The position numbers were made by a program, and so were the translations under genes. The notes beneath the pieces were generated by a model that did not search any database, was not told the origin of the DNA, and saw nothing but the letters and a program-made list of their open reading frames with translations. This document shows, piece after piece, positions 61,087 to 64,000 of a stretch of DNA of 64,000 bases (position 1 is its first letter; the number at the start of each line of letters is the position of its first letter). This stretch comes from Propionimicrobium lymphophilum DSM 4903 (GTDB lineage Bacteria; Actinomycetota; Actinomycetes; Propionibacteriales; Propionibacteriaceae), in assembly GCF_000423485.1 (NCBI RefSeq), contig NZ_AUIB01000001.1:124001-188000 (forward strand), written 5' to 3'.

Positions 61087-61707
61087 TTAACGTTCTTTTC
61101 GGATTACCTCGACGCCAGCCATCAAAGCCAGACCGGTGATCGTGATTCGGGGAGAGCCCTCCGGCGTTTCCCGCCACGGCGAGGCCATCTGCGGCTTCTT
61201 CCAGCCGAAACCGCCCATGATCCCGAAGCCTTTGATGCTGACCTGCATCTCCGGGGGAACCGTGATCTCTGTGCCACCCATCAGATTCAAACACGAAATC
61301 TCGACCTCTTGCGACTGAAACTTCGCGTAACGCAGGTCTATTTCGCAGCCGCCCATGACGGAAACCGTGACGTGCCTCGAAGGGCAAACCCAGGGCCCAA
61401 CCATCTCTTGACCGCTTAAAATGCCAACAGAAAATTCCCTGCCGGCCTCACCAGGCTTCGAAGAATAACTGATAGGGACACCATAGTTTTTGCTAACAAC
61501 CTCGTCGGCGCGGTGAGAATCTTGAACTAGCGGCCATTGATAGCCCTGGTTGAGGTCACTGATCAGAAACGCCAACTCGGCAGAGTCCTGCGTGCCCCAA
61601 ACCCGTTCAACCCTGCGGTTGAAATCTTCGTCGCTTAACATTTTGTTCGCATAGGCGGCAGACAGTTTTGCCTGGGCGTCGCGGCGTTCATCTTCGCTGA
61701 TTGGCAT
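61087..61707 (-). CDS. DUF1707 and LiaF-like domain protein
   Basis: A 206-residue protein. The N-terminal DUF1707 domain is MPISEDERRDAQAKLSAAYA followed by LSDEDFNRRVERVWGTQDSAEL, a short helical region seen at the start of many actinobacterial envelope-stress proteins. The C-terminal half is LiaF/cell-wall-active-antibiotic-response-like: VSVMGGCEIDLRYAKF, LMGGTEITVPPEMQV and GFGIMGGFGWK. No membrane helix is visible, so it is probably cytoplasmic and regulatory. It shares strand with the sigma factor and the anchored protein upstream, separated from the latter by 24 nt, suggesting cotranscription. Function is inferred only. Confidence 0.8.
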   Translation of the reverse strand: MPISEDERRDAQAKLSAAYANKMLSDEDFNRRVERVWGTQDSAELAFLISDLNQGYQWPLVQDSHRADEVVSKNYGVPISYSSKPGEAGREFSVGILSGQEMVGPWVCPSRHVTVSVMGGCEIDLRYAKFQSQEVEISCLNLMGGTEITVPPEMQVSIKGFGIMGGFGWKKPQMASPWRETPEGSPRITITGLALMAGVEVIRKER

Positions 61708-61731
61708 GGATAAAGAATAACAAGGCGAAGG

Positions 61732-62820
61732 CTAGCGGAGCGTAGTCGTGATCTCCGGATTCTTCCGGTCGTCGTCAGGCTTGGAATTGGTCCAGAAATA
61801 GGCCCGGAAATTGCTGGATTCTGCCGAATCGATTTTGCTGAAAACCAGGTCGGCGCGAAACTCGTATTCGCCACCGGCCGCCACTAGCGGTTTCTCGTTG
61901 ACGCCTCGCCAGACCCTCTCGTGGCTGATCTGTCTATCGCCATCCGGGTCGTGACGCGTCCATTTCAGGTAAGCGCGAATGTTAGTGTCGATCACGCATT
62001 CGACGTCGGAATTGTTCTTGAACGTCAGCCCCCATTCAACCAGTCCGGTTTCGGAGTTATCCCTGATGAACGGCGAGAAAGCACCGTCAACCTCAGAACA
62101 CGACTTGGGTGCGCTGGGCACGCTCGGCTTCGGTTCGGGAGTGGGCACCGGAGTAGGATCTGGCGTTGGTTTCGGAGTCGGTGTCGGAGTGGGCTCCGGT
62201 GTCGGCGTCGGCTTAGGAGTGACGGACTTATCCGGGCTCGGTGCCGGGGTCTGCTCGGTCGAGGGCTTTACGCTCGGCGCAGGCTTGTGGCTGGGTGTGG
62301 CCGCAGGCGTGGACGGCTGCTCAGGAGCCGCAGTCGGGACATTCACCCGGGAAGCAGCATCGGGCAGCTCGCCCGCATTACGCGGGGCAACGCGCGGGCC
62401 ATCAGAACCGTTCGAGTTCCGCGAAGAATTCTGTGTATCAGAACCGCCCACGTCCTGCGGCCTGACGACGGGCGCAGAAGCTGCCGAAGGCTCGGCTCCC
62501 GAAGGTTGGGCGTCCGCAGAACTAGCGGACGGGCTCGGCGTTGGGGTGGCGCTGGGCGTCACTGATCGAGACCGCGAGGCGGTCGGGCCAGGAGTGATGG
62601 CGATGTCGCCGTCGGAATCGGGCTGACCGCTCACCAGACCGAAGGCCAAGGCTGCGGCGATGCAGACGCCGGAAACGGTGGACAGCGCAATGACAACGTG
62701 ATGCACGAGGTGCGCGTGGGTGGCCGACTTGTAGGCATTCGCGGCGAGCGCGTCAGTGAAAGCGGGCGGCTGGGCAGGGGTATTTTTGAGTTCTTCAAGC
62801 TTCTCAAGCATTAGTCTCAC
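61732..62820 (-). CDS. Membrane-anchored Pro/Thr/Ser-rich protein with C-terminal extracytoplasmic domain
   Basis: A 362-residue protein (359 if the ATG at 62811 is used). A cytoplasmic segment of about 40 residues with LEKLEELKNTP precedes one membrane helix (VIALSTVSGVCIAAALAFGL). A long Ser/Pro/Thr-rich linker with TPTPEPTPTPTPKPTP-like repeats spans about residues 75-240. A C-terminal domain starts near CSEVDGAFSPF and has another Cys in SDVECVIDT, perhaps a disulfide. It overlaps the ECF sigma gene, so it is a candidate anti-sigma or sensor partner, but the N-terminal part lacks a recognisable zinc-binding anti-sigma motif. Unknown function. Confidence 0.6.
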   Translation of the reverse strand: MRLMLEKLEELKNTPAQPPAFTDALAANAYKSATHAHLVHHVVIALSTVSGVCIAAALAFGLVSGQPDSDGDIAITPGPTASRSRSVTPSATPTPSPSASSADAQPSGAEPSAASAPVVRPQDVGGSDTQNSSRNSNGSDGPRVAPRNAGELPDAASRVNVPTAAPEQPSTPAATPSHKPAPSVKPSTEQTPAPSPDKSVTPKPTPTPEPTPTPTPKPTPDPTPVPTPEPKPSVPSAPKSCSEVDGAFSPFIRDNSETGLVEWGLTFKNNSDVECVIDTNIRAYLKWTRHDPDGDRQISHERVWRGVNEKPLVAAGGEYEFRADLVFSKIDSAESSNFRAYFWTNSKPDDDRKNPEITTTLR

Positions 62821-63307
62821 CCGCCTTCTCTGCTGTGCTGTCTAGCGAATTCAACTTCTGGAGGCTTCTGTGCGCGCTGACCCGCACCCAAGCCTCGGAC
62901 TTGCCGAGCATGGAAGCGATCTGAGCGACCGGGAGGTCGTCAATATAGCGGCCAATAACCACTGCGCGTTCCAGTGGACTGAGCGTCGCTAAAGCCTTAG
63001 CGACGCTCAACTCTGTGTCGATTGACTCCCAAGGATCGACTTCCTCGGGGACAAAAACATTAACCGGGGTCTCCTGGTAGCCACGTTTACGGGCGAAGGA
63101 GAGGAAGATGTTCGTAAGGATCTGCTGGCAATAAGCGCCCGGAGTTTCAGCTGCCGAGACCTTTTTCCATTGCCTCAGCATTTTCTCTGCCGTTTCTTGC
63201 ACGAGATCTTCGGCGAAATGCCAGTCGTGGCAAAGCAGGAGGGCACGACGAAACAGAGCTGGCGTCTCTTCCGCCAGCAACTGTTGGAAGTCTTCCCTGG
63301 TTGCCAA
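62804..63307 (-). CDS. ECF-type RNA polymerase sigma factor
   Basis: A 167-residue sigma-70 family factor of the extracytoplasmic-function type. Region 2 is FRRALLLCHDWHFAEDLVQE, with TAEKMLRQWKKV, and region 4 has LSPLERAVVIGRYIDDLPVAQIASML and SEAWVRVSAHRSLQKL, the helix-turn-helix. TTG start at 63307 preceded by AAGG. The DNA between 63308 and 63370 contains TATACA, a possible promoter. Its overlap with the anchored Pro/Thr-rich gene and following DUF1707/LiaF-like gene suggests a cell-envelope stress unit. Confidence 0.88.
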   Translation of the reverse strand: MATREDFQQLLAEETPALFRRALLLCHDWHFAEDLVQETAEKMLRQWKKVSAAETPGAYCQQILTNIFLSFARKRGYQETPVNVFVPEEVDPWESIDTELSVAKALATLSPLERAVVIGRYIDDLPVAQIASMLGKSEAWVRVSAHRSLQKLNSLDSTAEKAGETNA

Positions 63308-63702
63308 CCGCTGACCTTTCTAAGGAAAACAGGTACAGGAAATGTGTATACGCCTCGCGCTGTGCGAGTTTCACATTTTACCATGCAGGCACCCGTTCTC
63401 ATTTTTAAGCAGTGCAACCGAATCTTTTTCGTCTGGCCTCGGCGTCCCCAACACCGAGGCCAGAAGAGCGAAAACTGATCGAATAGATCGTCGACGAAAA
63501 ATTCCCCATATTCGTCGCAAAAGTCACCCACGAAAATACCCATCCGGTAATTCTGGGAGACCCAGGAAGACTGTTTTCAGCGGCCTTCATTAGTACCGAT
63601 GCGGTGAGGGTGTGGTTTCGTTACACAAAATAAAAAAATTTTTTCAGTCCAGATCGTGGAAGCTAATTGGCCAGTTTTTCCACCTCGACATATTGTGTGT
63701 GT
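63308..63702. other. Non-coding interval with hairpin and candidate ileS promoter
   Basis: About 395 nt between the sigma gene and the T-box. It holds a hairpin CTGGCCTCGG/CCGAGGCCAG (63433-63463) without a T-run, an AT-rich stretch AAAAAAATTTTTT (63632-63644), and a possible promoter for ileS: TTGGCC (63667-63672) and TATTGT (63691-63696), 18 nt apart. No gene is supported. The ORF-like stretches are short and lack start sites. Confidence 0.35.
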
Positions 63703-63868
63703 TGCAAGGCGCTGATGAGGCAATCACCTCGGAGCCGCCGGAAGAACGGCGAAAACCAAGTAGAACCGGCAGCAACAATAAAATTAAGCGGGCAGCTATC
63801 TGCCAATTAAGGGTGGTACCGCGGCGGTGACGTCGTCCCTTTCGTTAGTGACAATCGCTAGAGAGGGA
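63703..63868 (+). ncRNA. Translational T-box leader of ileS (ultrashort Stem I, ATC specifier)
   Basis: A Stem I hairpin GAGG-CAATCA-CCTC (63717-63730) displays ATC (63723-63725) for tRNA-Ile. Then GGAGCCGCCGGAAGAACGGC and GTAGAACCGG-like elements typical of actinobacterial ileS T-boxes follow, then a Stem III hairpin (GGCAG-CTAT-CTGCC) and the T-box AAGGGTGGTACCGCGG at 63809-63824 with its complement CCCTT at 63838-63842. The Shine-Dalgarno AGAGAGGG at 63860-63867 can pair with CCCTTTC, so sequestration and release of the ribosome site is the likely mechanism. Confidence 0.88.
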
Positions 63869-63871
63869 TAA

Positions 63872-64000
63872 ATGAGCGAAACGCCTAAGGCCCGCACCTA
63901 TGCCGAGGTCCCGGCGCAGATCGATCTCGCCGAGATGGACCACGAGGTTCTCGACTTCTGGGCTAAAAACGACACATTCACGAAAAGCTGGGAGGCAACC
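63872..64000 (+). CDS. ileS: Isoleucine--tRNA ligase, N-terminal fragment
   Basis: The first 43 codons of a plus-strand gene running off the window. The sequence (MSETPKARTYAEVPAQIDLA, EMDHEVLDFWAKNDTFTKS) is the N-terminus of IleRS, in particular the DHEVLDFW-x-x-NDTF region. AGAGAGGG lies 4 nt before the ATG. It is controlled by the T-box directly upstream. Catalytic motifs HIGH and KMSKS lie beyond the window. Confidence 0.9.
   Translation, partial: MSETPKARTYAEVPAQIDLAEMDHEVLDFWAKNDTFTKSWEAT

Noticed and set aside
63433-63463. Hairpin after the sigma gene promoter region as a terminator
   Set aside because: Good stem, but no T-run on either side and no gene ends there.
1-64000. CRISPR array, prophage or insertion sequence
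   Set aside because: No regularly spaced direct repeats, integrase, transposase or phage structural genes were seen on either strand.

Overview
The window looks like the chromosome of a high-GC Gram-positive bacterium (Actinomycetota), most probably an Actinomycetaceae-like organism. The grounds are the GC-rich third codon positions, frequent GTG/TTG starts and several typically actinobacterial items: a menaquinone pathway with a MenJ-type reductase, a guanidine-III riboswitch, a translational T-box with a very short Stem I before ileS, a DUF6297-like ABC partner, a TIGR03085-like protein and a DUF1707/LiaF-like protein. I cannot fix genus or species from the sequence alone. No prophage, transposase or CRISPR array is visible.

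Layout. 1-1.8 kb: start of a PRC-barrel protein, an MFS exporter and a small membrane protein. 1.8-14.2 kb: menaquinone biosynthesis (menE-menA-menC-menD, menG, menF and a menJ-type reductase), interrupted by a TM0106-like nuclease and a two-gene ABC system. 14.7-30.4 kb: a complete 14-gene respiratory complex I operon (nuoA-N), with a candidate iron-regulator (DtxR/IdeR-like) box upstream, then a long-chain polyprenyl diphosphate synthase that could supply the menaquinone tail. Together these cover much of quinone synthesis and its main user; menB, menH and the thioesterase are not here. 31.7-38.1 kb: a maltodextrin uptake and use operon (binding protein, two permeases, malQ, LacI-type regulator, DUF624 protein) behind a LacI-type operator and with no ATPase of its own. 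38.2-39.2 kb: three orphan small genes between two hairpin repeats. 39.2-45.1 kb: inositol-phosphatase-like and HAD hydrolases, then an iron/organophosphate-type ABC importer.

45.3-52.5 kb, minus strand: a DUF6394-like membrane protein, a two-RCK potassium channel, 2-oxoacid:ferredoxin oxidoreductase (korA, korB) and an M13 metallopeptidase. 52.7-57.1 kb: a TIGR03085-like protein, a GH13 amylase, an M20 peptidase and a Gdx/SugE-like exporter under a guanidine-III riboswitch. 57.2-61.0 kb: tRNA-Ser(GGA), SRP RNA, dnaX, ybaB and recR. 61.1-63.3 kb: an ECF sigma factor, a membrane-anchored Pro/Thr-rich protein and a DUF1707 protein. The window ends in ileS behind its T-box.

The most unusual feature is a family of dispersed intergenic hairpins, usually with a TAGT loop closed by C-G pairs, found at eight or more places. 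Two composite copies, 42 kb apart, align without gaps over about 90 nt and show a compensatory base change. They look like a terminator-like repeat family that I do not recognise.
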